Assembly: GCA_002731275.1 (NCBI GenBank)
Contig: PCBK01000148.1
Coordinates: 1-52,330 of the forward strand
Direction: 5' to 3'
DNA length: 52,330 nucleotides
Origin: Deltaproteobacteria bacterium
GTDB taxonomy: Bacteria > Myxococcota_C > UBA6777
The position numbers were made by a program, and so were the translations under genes. The notes below the pieces were generated by a model. That model ran no database searches, had not been told where the DNA came from, and was given only the letters and a program-made list of their open reading frames with translations. This document shows, piece after piece, positions 25,446-33,691 of the stretch (its first letter is position 1; every line of letters starts with the position of its first letter).

Positions 25446-27119
25446 GTGGATATGTCCTACCTCCATTCACTTGAGGATGTCCTGCGTCCTGATGAATCCC
25501 CTAAAGAGACCGAGCCTACATATTACTATGAGGGGATCTGTCCAGATACGAATATCCAGATGCAACTTCCTCGAACTGCGCTCGCTGAAGCCGTCGCGTC
25601 TGGGTTAATGCGTTCTTTTGAGGACGCACCTCCCTCGCCACATGAAGGGAAGATGTTTGGGGTCTTGCTCGTCGAGACAACACTCGGAGACACTGCTTTC
25701 TTGAAGGCCTTCTCTGGGGCGTTGTGTGGTGCGTCTTTTGTCGAAGGCTGGGTTCCACCTCTCCCCGGACACGAAGAGATCGCGCTCGATGAAGCGAGGA
25801 CGCTTGAGCAGCTCGAAGAGATGAAGCAGACGCTCATTGAGCTGAGCCAACGACCGGTATGGGATGCGCTTAAAGAACTTGAAGAGCGGTGTGAAGCTGA
25901 GATCGAAGCGCTCCGTGTGACACATCGCGCGGCGAAAAAGGCGCGTAAAAAGAAGCGCACGGCGTTGCAAAAAGACCTCTCCGGTGAGGCCCTCGCGGAG
26001 GCGATGGCTGCGTTGGATAAAGAGAGCGCAGATCATAGCTATGAGAGACGACGTCTTCGAGTGGCGCACAAGGAGGTCCTGACCCCCTTTCGTCAGGAGG
26101 TTGAAGAGCTTCGCGAGGAGATCAAACGCATCAAGTCCGAACGCAAAGCGCTCTCTCGCCAACTCCAAACACAAATGCACGCGGTCTACAGTCTTACGAA
26201 TTTTGCGGGGGAGACGAAGCCCCTGCAAGAGCTCGCCAAAAAGAAAGGGCTCCCCTCTGGGACTGGAGATTGTTGCGCGCCGAAGCTCTTGTTTTACGCC
26301 GCGACACACGGTCTCAAACCTCTGGGGATGGCTGAGTTCTGGTGGGGACCGCCACCGAGCAACCAATCCAAACAACACGGTACATTTTACGGTGCGTGTA
26401 AGGAGCGCTGTGAGCCGATCATGGGCTTTTTGCTCTCAGGGCTTCCCACAACGCCTCACAAACCGACATTCGCCATCTCACAGCAGTACGCCCTTGAGGT
26501 GCTCTACGAAGATCGCGACATGATCGTGGTCAACAAACCTTCTGGATTGCTCTCTGTGCCTGGACGTCGTGGCAGCGCGCAGGATTGTGTGTTGTTACGT
26601 GCGAGGCATCTGTTCCCGGATCTCACAGGTCCCATCCAGGTCCACCGTCTCGATCGTGGGACGTCGGGGATTCTGCTCCTCGCACGTCATGCTGAGAGTC
26701 AACGTTTGTTGAGCGGGCTTTTTAAGGAGCGCAAAGTCAAAAAGACATACGAGGCGCTTTTGTGTGGTCTGCTGCGTGAAGCGTCAGGTGTCATTGAGCT
26801 GCCTCTGCGTGCTTGCCCTGAACGTTCGCCACTTCAGGGAGTTGATCTTGTGAACGGAAAACCTGCACAGACACTGTACAAAGTGCTCTCACACGAAGGC
26901 GACTATACGCGGATACAGTTTATGCCAGTGACTGGACGGACACATCAGCTACGTGTCCACGCCGCAGATCTCAGGGGCTTGGGGATGCCGATTCTTGGCG
27001 ACTCATTTTACAATCATCTCCACGCACAAGGTCGCCTCCACTTGCACGCTCGTGAACTCACCCTCACACATCCTATCACTTCCGAATGTATGCACTTTAC
27101 GGCACCTGTCCCGTTTTGA
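25446..27119 (+). CDS. RluA-family pseudouridine synthase with N-terminal coiled-coil extension
   Basis: 557 residues. The catalytic domain lies at about 348-557: LYEDRDMIVVNKPSGLLSVPG, then HRLDRGTSG at 400-408 with catalytic Asp403, and the later GRTHQLRVHA block. The N-terminal ~340 residues include a charged coiled coil (about 120-240) and a Cys-containing region (SGTGDCCAPKLL) seen in the long class of bacterial RluA-like enzymes. It isomerises uridine to pseudouridine in rRNA or tRNA; the site is unknown. The GTG at 25446 has GGGAG 10 nt upstream; an ATG at 25452 is an alternative. It is only 15 bp behind the kinase gene and likely co-transcribed. Confidence 0.9.
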   Translation: MDMSYLHSLEDVLRPDESPKETEPTYYYEGICPDTNIQMQLPRTALAEAVASGLMRSFEDAPPSPHEGKMFGVLLVETTLGDTAFLKAFSGALCGASFVEGWVPPLPGHEEIALDEARTLEQLEEMKQTLIELSQRPVWDALKELEERCEAEIEALRVTHRAAKKARKKKRTALQKDLSGEALAEAMAALDKESADHSYERRRLRVAHKEVLTPFRQEVEELREEIKRIKSERKALSRQLQTQMHAVYSLTNFAGETKPLQELAKKKGLPSGTGDCCAPKLLFYAATHGLKPLGMAEFWWGPPPSNQSKQHGTFYGACKERCEPIMGFLLSGLPTTPHKPTFAISQQYALEVLYEDRDMIVVNKPSGLLSVPGRRGSAQDCVLLRARHLFPDLTGPIQVHRLDRGTSGILLLARHAESQRLLSGLFKERKVKKTYEALLCGLLREASGVIELPLRACPERSPLQGVDLVNGKPAQTLYKVLSHEGDYTRIQFMPVTGRTHQLRVHAADLRGLGMPILGDSFYNHLHAQGRLHLHARELTLTHPITSECMHFTAPVPF

Positions 27120-27229
27120 TGGAGGTGGGGAGCGCCCTAAAAGGTGCTTGACAAGACCTGCTCTATCAGGGACATCTGAGGGTGTGTTTGTCTTCCTGCT
27201 TACTCGCTCTTGACGAAAGAATAATTGCC

Positions 27230-28165
27230 ATGGCTCATATTTCAGTTGTTATCCCTTTTTATCGTGCCGAAGATTGTGTCGATGAGTTGTATCGCCGCTT
27301 AAAAGAGTCGATCGAGACGATCACAGAGGATTTTGAAATCATCCTTGTAGAGGACTGCGGTGGTGATCGTTCGTGGCCCAAAATCGAAGCTCTTTGCCAA
27401 CAAGACAAACGCGTCAAAGCCGTCCAGTTCAGTCGAAACTTTGGTCAACATTACGGGATCACTGCGGGGCTCGATCTTTGCGATGGGGATTGGGTCGTCG
27501 TGATGGACTGCGATCTACAGGATCGTCCCGAAGAGATTCCGCGTCTCTATGAGAAAGCACAAGAGGGATTTGATGTCGTGCTCGCCGAGCGTGCCGATCG
27601 ACAAGACCGCTTTCTTAAGATCCTCACCTCACGTCTCTTCTTTCGCGTCTTCAACTTCCTCTCGGATCTCAAGTACAACGGAGACGTCGGGAACTTCAGG
27701 ATCATCTCTCGTCGCGTTGTCGATGCCATACGCCCGATTCGCGAGCAGTTACGTTTCTTCGGTGGGATGGTGGAGTGGGCGGGGTTTCCCACGACCTCTA
27801 TCCCGGTCAAACATGCCGCACGTTTCGCGGGGACATCGACCTACACGCTGCGCAAAATGCTCAACCTGTCCCTGCATTTTATCGTCGCATATTCTGACAA
27901 ACCTCTACGCCTCTCGGTATATCTCGGTTTTTTGATCTCCTCACTCTCCTTTCTCATTGGAGGGTTCTACCTCGTGCAAAAGTTCGTCTATGGGATCCCT
28001 GTTGAGGGGTGGACGAGTCTGATCGTCTCACTGTATTTTTTGGGTGGATTGATCATCGCGATACTCGGACTCGTAGGGATTTACATCGGGAAAATCTTCG
28101 ACGAGGTGAAAAAAAGGCCTCTCTATATCATCGCCGAACGTCGGAATTTTTCTGATGATACCTGA
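27230..28165 (+). CDS. family 2 glycosyltransferase, GtrB/DPM1-like
   Basis: 311 residues from the ATG at 27230. The GT-A domain begins ISVVIPFYRAEDCVDELY, with ILVEDCGGD and the metal-binding DCDLQDRPEEIP (Asp93 and Asp95). Near the C-terminus are two hydrophobic helices and a basic end, the layout of polyprenyl-phosphate sugar transferases such as GtrB/ArnC and dolichol-phosphate mannose synthase. It probably moves a sugar from a nucleotide donor onto undecaprenyl phosphate at the inner membrane. About 110 bp follow the rluA-like gene, and TTGACA occurs there without a good -10. Confidence 0.9.
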   Translation: MAHISVVIPFYRAEDCVDELYRRLKESIETITEDFEIILVEDCGGDRSWPKIEALCQQDKRVKAVQFSRNFGQHYGITAGLDLCDGDWVVVMDCDLQDRPEEIPRLYEKAQEGFDVVLAERADRQDRFLKILTSRLFFRVFNFLSDLKYNGDVGNFRIISRRVVDAIRPIREQLRFFGGMVEWAGFPTTSIPVKHAARFAGTSTYTLRKMLNLSLHFIVAYSDKPLRLSVYLGFLISSLSFLIGGFYLVQKFVYGIPVEGWTSLIVSLYFLGGLIIAILGLVGIYIGKIFDEVKKRPLYIIAERRNFSDDT

Positions 28166-28295
28166 CTGAGTTTGTTAGACTTTTTCTATTCTTTGCGTTG
28201 CAGGGGTCGGTCCATTCGGTGTAATTCAATTGGACCTTTTGTGTTTACATGCTTGATTTTTGGCTGCGGTGGTGACAAACTACAAGATGCAATCA

Positions 28296-28319
28296 GTGGG
28301 TGGAGGAGCGTTCACCCAC
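28296..28319 (+). other. 7-bp stem hairpin in the gap after the glycosyltransferase
   Basis: Perfect arms GTGGGTG and CACCCAC with a 10-nt loop, 130 bp after the glycosyltransferase stop. It has no T-tract, so it may be leader structure rather than a terminator. The rest of the 28166-28448 gap has no gene that I can support. Confidence 0.35.
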
Positions 28320-28367
28320 CAAGAACAATGGGCATGTATGTATCTTTCTATTTTTCGGCGCGTGTTT

Positions 28368-28396
28368 CTTTTGTCGTATTGGGCATATGACAAAAG
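28368..28396 (+). other. 12-bp stem hairpin
   Basis: Arms CTTTTGTCGTAT and ATATGACAAAAG pair over all 12 positions (one G-T) around the 5-nt loop TGGGC. It is followed after 2 nt by a second hairpin and lies just upstream of the small TPR-like gene. Possible operator, terminator or leader element. Confidence 0.5.
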
Positions 28397-28398
28397 GG

Positions 28399-28421
28399 CA
28401 GTCAACGACGATTGACTGTTT
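28399..28421 (+). terminator. hairpin followed by TTT
   Basis: Perfect 7-bp arms CAGTCAA and TTGACTG, 6-nt loop, then TTT. It could end the glycosyltransferase transcript, or form the 5' leader of the gene starting at 28449. The T-tract is short. Confidence 0.4.
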
Positions 28422-28448
28422 GTAAGCAACACAATTGGAGTGATATAC

Positions 28449-28844
28449 ATGTCAACAAGTCAGGCGAAAGCCACGATGTTGTATCTCGATGTTGCGAGAA
28501 ATCTATTTCAGTGGGGTTACGTTGAGGAGGCCCGTCACTATTGGCGTACAGTGTTGGAGCTCGATCCTTCTAAAACAGAAGCGCTTCGGTATCTCCAGCA
28601 CACCCGTGGGCGGGTTGTTCCAAAACGGGTCTCAGGGCTGACCTACTCGATATCCAACCATTCATCCAAAAATTTTCGTCCAAAATCCGAGGTCTTGGAG
28701 TTCTCCAAACAACAAAAGCGCGAGATGCAGTACAGCTTCTCAAGAGCCCTTGAGGTGAGCGCTGAAAAACCAACTCGCAAGACACAAACACAACCCCACC
28801 TGCAGAAAGTGATCGCACCACAGACCCTACTTGAAGACGACTAG
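28449..28844 (+). CDS. small TPR-like protein
   Basis: 131 residues from the ATG at 28449, with TTGGAG 8 nt upstream. One TPR-like helix pair is visible (ATMLYLDVARNLFQWGYVEE, ARHYWRTVLELDPSKTEALRYL). The rest is basic, Ser/Gln-rich and probably disordered. No signal or membrane segment. Function unknown. It converges on the end of the sulfur-relay operon 52 bp away. Confidence 0.7.
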   Translation: MSTSQAKATMLYLDVARNLFQWGYVEEARHYWRTVLELDPSKTEALRYLQHTRGRVVPKRVSGLTYSISNHSSKNFRPKSEVLEFSKQQKREMQYSFSRALEVSAEKPTRKTQTQPHLQKVIAPQTLLEDD

Positions 28845-28896
28845 GGCAGTTGTAAGAACCTCATTGTTGAGAGAGTATTTGTTTGAGGGAGATGTA

Positions 28897-29274
28897 TCAG
28901 GTGAGCTTTCCAAGCAGGAGGCTGGTGGCTTTGGGGAGGACTTGATTGAGCTCTTCTTGGCTGATTGTATCTTCGCTGGTGATGTCTTTACGAAGAATAT
29001 CTTCAAGTACAAGATCGACATCGGGGACACGGCCTGCTTGTGAGCGGCAGGCGTGGAGATCACATCGACGTGAGCAACCTGCGAGGCCGATGAGCTGTGT
29101 CGCGCGTTTAACCTTCTCTACGGGCTCGGGGAGGCCTGCGAGCAGAGGTGTCAAGGACAGGACATCGACATCTTCATCGATATGCTCTTGTAGTTGTTGA
29201 ATCACCTTCGCTGTGAGCTGGCCACGGGCGCTGAGTCCATTGCAGGTGATGAGGACTACGCGATCATCCATCAT
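28897..29274 (-). CDS. DGC-domain putative zinc-binding protein (last gene of the sulfur-relay operon)
   Basis: 125 residues. The DGC-domain pattern is CNGLSARGQL at the start (Cys11), a middle Leu-rich part, and LIGLAGCSRRCDLHAC (Cys67, Cys71, Cys76). Family members have conserved cysteines thought to bind zinc, and no established activity. AAGGA precedes the ATG. Its gene is 27 bp behind a DsrE gene and closes a run of eight. Related DGC modules occur in two other proteins of the same operon. Soluble; a cysteine-based carrier or regulatory role is inferred. Confidence 0.82.
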   Translation of the reverse strand: MMDDRVVLITCNGLSARGQLTAKVIQQLQEHIDEDVDVLSLTPLLAGLPEPVEKVKRATQLIGLAGCSRRCDLHACRSQAGRVPDVDLVLEDILRKDITSEDTISQEELNQVLPKATSLLLGKLT

Positions 29275-29301
29275 TTCGCATCCTTCTTTTGTGGAAGGGG
29301 G

Positions 29302-29694
29302 TTAAAAGGAGAGGCACTTTCTCTCCATGATCAACGACGCAAGTGTCGTGAGACCTGCTGAGGTCACGCCTTCACGGAAGGGACCAAGGGTCGCCATCAC
29401 GTTCTCTTTGTAACCCGACGTTAGGCTATCGACACACGTCGCGCAGACGAAGAGTTCGCCACCTGCTTCCTGGAACAAATCGATGTAGTTTTCAAGGGGG
29501 TCAAAACCTTGGATATGTACGCGCTGTACAGGGAAGTTAAACGCCCAAATGGCTGACTGAGAGTTGAGATAGATCGCGACCTCACTGCCCATCGCCTGGA
29601 GGCTCACAGCGAGCGCAAACGCCAACGTCGCACGACTCCCACCATCTTCTTGGCCTCGTGTCAACACGAGGATATGTTTATGTCCTTGTTTCAT
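29302..29694 (-). CDS. DsrE-family protein (paralogue 2)
   Basis: 130 residues from the ATG at 29694; a GTG at 29715 is an alternative. The DsrE fold begins HILVLTRGQEDGGSRATLAFALAV-type (strand, then helix), and the CxxC motif in ELFVCATCV lies at Cys84/Cys87. DsrE-like proteins carry persulfides in sulfur relays such as DsrEFH and TusBCD. The cysteines fall at exactly the same residue numbers as in the neighbouring paralogue at 29736, which argues for a recent duplication. Cytoplasmic. Confidence 0.87.
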   Translation of the reverse strand: MKQGHKHILVLTRGQEDGGSRATLAFALAVSLQAMGSEVAIYLNSQSAIWAFNFPVQRVHIQGFDPLENYIDLFQEAGGELFVCATCVDSLTSGYKENVMATLGPFREGVTSAGLTTLASLIMERKCLSF

Positions 29695-29735
29695 CAAACA
29701 ACCTTTTGTGTGCACGACCCATGCGGTCGCTCGTC

Positions 29736-30128
29736 TTAAAATACAGTCGCTTCGCCGTCAAACATCTTCTCTGCGATCGTCGCGAGGCCGACATACCTGG
29801 AGTTTGGGCGGATCTTTTCTTGATAAAATTCTTCTTCCAGTCCAGGAAGATAACAGTACGCCTCAATGCAGGGAGAGCAGATCAAAAGCTCTCCATCGCT
29901 CTCGATAAACGAATCGATAAACTCTTCGAGGCTTGGCTCACCTGGCAAAATGAGGTCTTTCGCGGTCCCCTGAAATCCCCAGCGCGTTGCCGCGAGGGTC
30001 AAAAAAACAGAGGTTTTTTGCTGCATGGCCTGCATCGTCACTGCGAGCTTAAAGGCGAGCATCGCTGCGTGCCCACCGTCTTCGCGACCTTGTGTCAGGA
30101 TGATGACATGTTCTTTGTATTTGCTCAT
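29736..30128 (-). CDS. DsrE-family protein (paralogue 1)
   Basis: 130 residues. The N-terminus HVIILTQGREDGGHAAMLA closely resembles the downstream paralogue. CxxC at Cys84/Cys87 (LLICSPCIEAYC) with an extra Cys92 provides candidate persulfide sites. Soluble DsrE/TusD-like fold. The start is separated by one base from the stop of the DsrE2-type gene, so translation is probably coupled. Confidence 0.88.
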   Translation of the reverse strand: MSKYKEHVIILTQGREDGGHAAMLAFKLAVTMQAMQQKTSVFLTLAATRWGFQGTAKDLILPGEPSLEEFIDSFIESDGELLICSPCIEAYCYLPGLEEEFYQEKIRPNSRYVGLATIAEKMFDGEATVF

Positions 30129-30129
30129 C

Positions 30130-30699
30130 TCAGATCACCAAGAACATCTTGGATTGCAACGCTGAGCCCATGCAGGACGCGACACCACCATACTTTGCGT
30201 TGGGGAGGGCGAGAAGTTCGTCACTTTTGACACCCATAATCTCCATGGTCATCGAACAAATCGTAAACTCGACCTCGGACTCTACAGCCATATCCATCAG
30301 CTCAGGGAGTGTTGCGATGTTGTTGTTTTTCATAAACATCTTCATCATCAACGCGCCCATGCCACCGAAGTTCATCTTGGAGAGGCCGAGGGAGTCTGGA
30401 CCTTTTGGCATCATCATGCCCATCATCTTCTCCATCATCGATTTTTTTCCTTCGTCGACTTCGCTCGGTGGGTCCATCGAGGGTTGGTCCCCCTGACGTT
30501 TGAGCAAGTTGATCCCCCACAGCGCAAAAAAGATGTTGACCTCCATTCCCATAGAGCGCGCTGACATCGCAAGCATAAAAGCGAGAAAGACGCGATCAAA
30601 GTCATCGCTCGCGAGCAAGATCGTCATCTTGTTGTCGTTGGGCTGTGTGGACGCATCACACGTTTGCCCTGTGTCTTGTGGCGTTGGATTTTGTTGCAT
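30130..30699 (-). CDS. DsrE/DsrF/DrsH-like (DsrE2-type) protein
   Basis: 189 residues. After a ~24-residue Gln/Thr/Asn-rich lead, KMTILLASDDFDRVFLAFMLA starts the fold. The DsrE2 hallmark is the Met/Gly block KMNFGGMGALMMKMFMK, LPELMDMA, and FTICSMTMEIMG with the conserved Cys148; another Cys is at 176. The Met-rich insert is typical of the family, often linked to sulfur oxidation and to TusA and rhodanese genes. It follows the TusA-repeat gene by 32 bp. No clear membrane segment. Confidence 0.88.
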   Translation of the reverse strand: MQQNPTPQDTGQTCDASTQPNDNKMTILLASDDFDRVFLAFMLAMSARSMGMEVNIFFALWGINLLKRQGDQPSMDPPSEVDEGKKSMMEKMMGMMMPKGPDSLGLSKMNFGGMGALMMKMFMKNNNIATLPELMDMAVESEVEFTICSMTMEIMGVKSDELLALPNAKYGGVASCMGSALQSKMFLVI

Positions 30700-30731
30700 T
30701 TCTGTGCTCCTTTTGTGTTGTGCTCACTCTT

Positions 30732-33206
30732 TCAGGGTTTTCTTCGGAGGACGACGCGAAAGCTCCCACCACTCTCTTCCTCTTCCTCAACATCGAAAGG
30801 ATGGATCTCACACCAGGCTTTCAAATCGGCAGGGAAGGCCGGGTCGTCTGCTATAACCTCCAAAGATCGATTGGGATGTTTGTGGCTGGCTTGGGACAGC
30901 CTTACAATGGGCAATGGACAACGAAGCCCTCTGTAATCCAGCGCGACGAGGTCACCTTCGCTCAAAGAAGGTAAACCTGCCAATGACTCCTCTGGAAGCT
31001 CCAACTCCCAAACTGACGGTGAATATGTAATGGTCTCTTCTTTCTGCTCCGGAGGAGAATCCACTGCTTTTGTGTCTTCTATGAGTGCGGTGAAACCGAG
31101 CGCATCTTCTATGACTTCAATAATTTTAAAGTCTCGGTGTTCACACCACGCTTTGATATCCGCGGGGAAAGCCGGGTCATCTGCGATAACACGAAAGCGC
31201 GAGCCTGTGTGTTGTTGCACTGCTTTTGTCAACTTGACGATCGGCATAGGACATTTGAGCCCCGTAAAATCAAGCGTTTCAAATGAGATGGGGGGAGCAG
31301 GGGAGGAGGTCGAAACGTGGCTCTCAGAGGGCGTGTCAGCCCGACGCAACATATTCCCCGTGTGTGGGAGTCTGAGCGCCGAATAGCTCTCTGTGACCTG
31401 CCTCTTCTCCGTACTCGCGAGGACTGCGGTCCTTGGACGTGGTGAGGGCGTCTGCGCTGCTTGCTTGTTGGCTGTTACCGAACGTTCGAGCTGCGCATTG
31501 CTCACGATCTTTGCAGAGAACGGAGCAGTTGGCTCGATGGATTGGATCGTGAAGTTCTGTTGTGTACACCACGCCTCAAGATCAGCCGGAAACGCAGGGT
31601 CGTCTGCGAGGACTTCGTAGGATGGGTGGTCTGACTGCTTGAGCGCCTTGGTCAACCTAAGGATCGGCATCGGGCAACGTAGACCTCTAAAGTCCAAAAC
31701 CTCTACGCTCATAAGCGGCTCAGGGGTCAACACCTCTTCTGCAAAGAACTCACCTGACGATTCGAGGATGGACTCGATAAAGCTCGGCTCTGCAAAGTCC
31801 GAATCGGAGAAAGCATCCGAGATGTTTGATGTGTCGATGGAGCCCGATTGTTCCAGAGATTCAGTGTTGCCAAAATGGCTCGCTAGATCGAGCTGATTGG
31901 AGAACTCTATCTCATCGGAGAATTCAGCTTCGTCGGAGAACAACTCTTCCTCAGGTGTGCTTTTTTTGATCAGGACAGAGGCTTTCTGTGAGTCGGCCTG
32001 TGCATCAAACGAAAGGATCTGGTGTCCGCTTTGTTTGCTCCAGTTTTCCAGATCGGTCTGGAATTGTGGATCATTTGTTTCGATGCGGATGATGCCAGAG
32101 GTCTCATGGCGGGAGAGTGCTTTTTGCAGCTTGGCGATCTGCATTGGAGAGCGCAACGCTCGGTAGTCGAGGACTTCGTGGATGGGATATTGCTGCTGTG
32201 CTGTTTCGAGGGGGATGATGGGCCGAGCTTTGGGCTGTGTCTGGGCGGGCGGTGCCACAGGGAAGGCTTCTTTGGGTAGAGAGATGATGCCAGAGGTCGG
32301 TCTGGGTTGTGGCAACGTCAACAACGCTCTGTGGATCTTGTCCTGTTTGGTGGAGAGCCATTCAAATGTCGCGTCTGTTTGGCCACACCACGCTTCAAGG
32401 TCAGATGGAAAGGCCGGGTCGTCAGCCTGAATTTCGAGTACGCCCCCATTCATCTGCTTGGCTTTTTTCGAGAGCTTGATGATAGGCATGGGACAGCTTA
32501 GCCCAACGCAGTCGAGGGTTTCCGTCATTGGCAGCGTGGCAGGAGGGGGGATCACCTGTTCAAAGACAATCTCGTCGCTGCTCTCTGCTGGTAGCTCTGC
32601 GAGCAGCTCGGGAAGCGCTAGGGAGACGAGCGCGCGGGTGACAGCACCTGGTTCGAGGGATTCGAGTGTGTGCCCTTTTTGAGCACACCAGCTTTGTACA
32701 TCTGCCATAAATGTAGGATCTGTGGCCTCTACCTCGATCTGGCTTCCCGGTGGGAGATTGGCCGCGAAGCTCGAAAGTTTGGTGATCGGCATGGGGCAGC
32801 GAAGGCCTTTGCAGTCGAGCTGGTAGAGCTCTACTGGTTGGAAGGCTTGCCTTCTCAGTTGTCCCATCTTCTGGTGGACGTCACTCCGGATGTCTTCGTA
32901 GGTGCTGTCTGGGGCGATATTGAAGATGGCCTGTGGACGTTTGATCGTCTGAAGCACCTTCTGTGCGCAACCTTCAGTACATCCTTCAACGGCGATGATT
33001 GCGTGCGCTAGTTTGACGCGCCGCCGTGCGATCGTCTCAGCGCTCCCTAGCTGTCCAACATCGTAATGCTCGCCGACAGGTGAGAGATGGGACATGAGCG
33101 CATGTTTGTTCTCTTTTGAGATACATGCGTCACAAGTCACGACTGCGATCTCTTCTAATAAATCCACGGGGATGCCCAGGACATCCTGGATGTCCAAATG
33201 TGTCAT
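30732..33206 (-). CDS. DGC module fused to six TusA (SirA-like) sulfur-carrier domains
   Basis: 824 residues, cytoplasmic. Residues 19-97 form a DGC-type module with CDAC (Cys25, Cys28) and CTEGC (Cys76, Cys80). Six TusA domains follow at about 127-197, 228-298, 343-413, 500-568, 641-710 and 752-822, joined by Pro/Ser/Gln-rich or acidic linkers. Five carry the sulfur-accepting Cys of the CPMP/CPLP motif (137, 238, 511, 652, 763) and a second Cys in a W-C motif 36-37 residues later (174, 274, 547, 688, 799). Repeat 3 has Ser at both places (353, 390). TusA is normally a single ~80-residue domain. The start overlaps the previous stop (ATGA). Confidence 0.93.
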   Translation of the reverse strand: MTHLDIQDVLGIPVDLLEEIAVVTCDACISKENKHALMSHLSPVGEHYDVGQLGSAETIARRRVKLAHAIIAVEGCTEGCAQKVLQTIKRPQAIFNIAPDSTYEDIRSDVHQKMGQLRRQAFQPVELYQLDCKGLRCPMPITKLSSFAANLPPGSQIEVEATDPTFMADVQSWCAQKGHTLESLEPGAVTRALVSLALPELLAELPAESSDEIVFEQVIPPPATLPMTETLDCVGLSCPMPIIKLSKKAKQMNGGVLEIQADDPAFPSDLEAWCGQTDATFEWLSTKQDKIHRALLTLPQPRPTSGIISLPKEAFPVAPPAQTQPKARPIIPLETAQQQYPIHEVLDYRALRSPMQIAKLQKALSRHETSGIIRIETNDPQFQTDLENWSKQSGHQILSFDAQADSQKASVLIKKSTPEEELFSDEAEFSDEIEFSNQLDLASHFGNTESLEQSGSIDTSNISDAFSDSDFAEPSFIESILESSGEFFAEEVLTPEPLMSVEVLDFRGLRCPMPILRLTKALKQSDHPSYEVLADDPAFPADLEAWCTQQNFTIQSIEPTAPFSAKIVSNAQLERSVTANKQAAQTPSPRPRTAVLASTEKRQVTESYSALRLPHTGNMLRRADTPSESHVSTSSPAPPISFETLDFTGLKCPMPIVKLTKAVQQHTGSRFRVIADDPAFPADIKAWCEHRDFKIIEVIEDALGFTALIEDTKAVDSPPEQKEETITYSPSVWELELPEESLAGLPSLSEGDLVALDYRGLRCPLPIVRLSQASHKHPNRSLEVIADDPAFPADLKAWCEIHPFDVEEEEESGGSFRVVLRRKP

Positions 33207-33691
33207 GAGCCTGTGCTTCCTATTTGAAGAATGAGAAAGAGTTCGTCGGAGCGCAGGCGACCTTCTCGTTGTTCGCGGATCGTGACCTTATGTCCGGCGT
33301 GTTGTAGTGCGCCTTCGAGGAACAAAGAGAGGAAAGGGTAGACAGGTTGTTTATTCTTGATGCGTGGGGCACCGACGTAACGAGAGGCCATGCACCGGAG
33401 GGCCAACATCAGGCATTGTGTCTCTGACTGCTCTGTAGGTTCGAGGACACGGAGCAGCCCAATGGTCGAGAGGAGCTGAGAGAGCTGCTCAAGACATGGG
33501 TAGAGGGCGCCTGTGATGTTGTTTTGGGTGGCGAGTTGCTGTCCCCAAGAGCGGACCAACTGCTCATACACTTGGGGTGACAGTGAATCTTCGTCGATCT
33601 GTTGTTGCATCGTTTGCAAGAAGGAGAGGAAGACCTCTGCTCCTCCAAAAGACCAGACTGGAGATGATCTGTGCTCTCTTTGGCTATTCAC
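33203..33691 (-). CDS. small protein of unknown function in the sulfur-relay operon
   Basis: 162 residues from a GTG that overlaps the stop of the upstream gene (GTGA). Its own stop overlaps the TusA-repeat start (ATGA), so all three are translationally coupled. Helical N-terminal half. The C-terminal half ends YPFLSLFLEGALQHAGHKV followed by beta-like IREQREGRLRSDELFLILQI, which is reminiscent of small-molecule-binding V4R or haem-NO-binding-like folds (weak inference). Two Cys, no zinc motif. Confidence 0.7.
   Translation of the reverse strand: MNSQREHRSSPVWSFGGAEVFLSFLQTMQQQIDEDSLSPQVYEQLVRSWGQQLATQNNITGALYPCLEQLSQLLSTIGLLRVLEPTEQSETQCLMLALRCMASRYVGAPRIKNKQPVYPFLSLFLEGALQHAGHKVTIREQREGRLRSDELFLILQIGSTGS

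Noticed and set aside
9963-28235. Repeated ATTCAATTGGAC string upstream of 10007 and near 28225
   Set aside because: A 12-bp match in two places is expected by chance in 52 kb, and no good -10 follows either copy.
28172-28390. 72-codon frame after the glycosyltransferase
   Set aside because: No ribosome site, runs through the hairpin cluster, and the predicted peptide has no coherent features.
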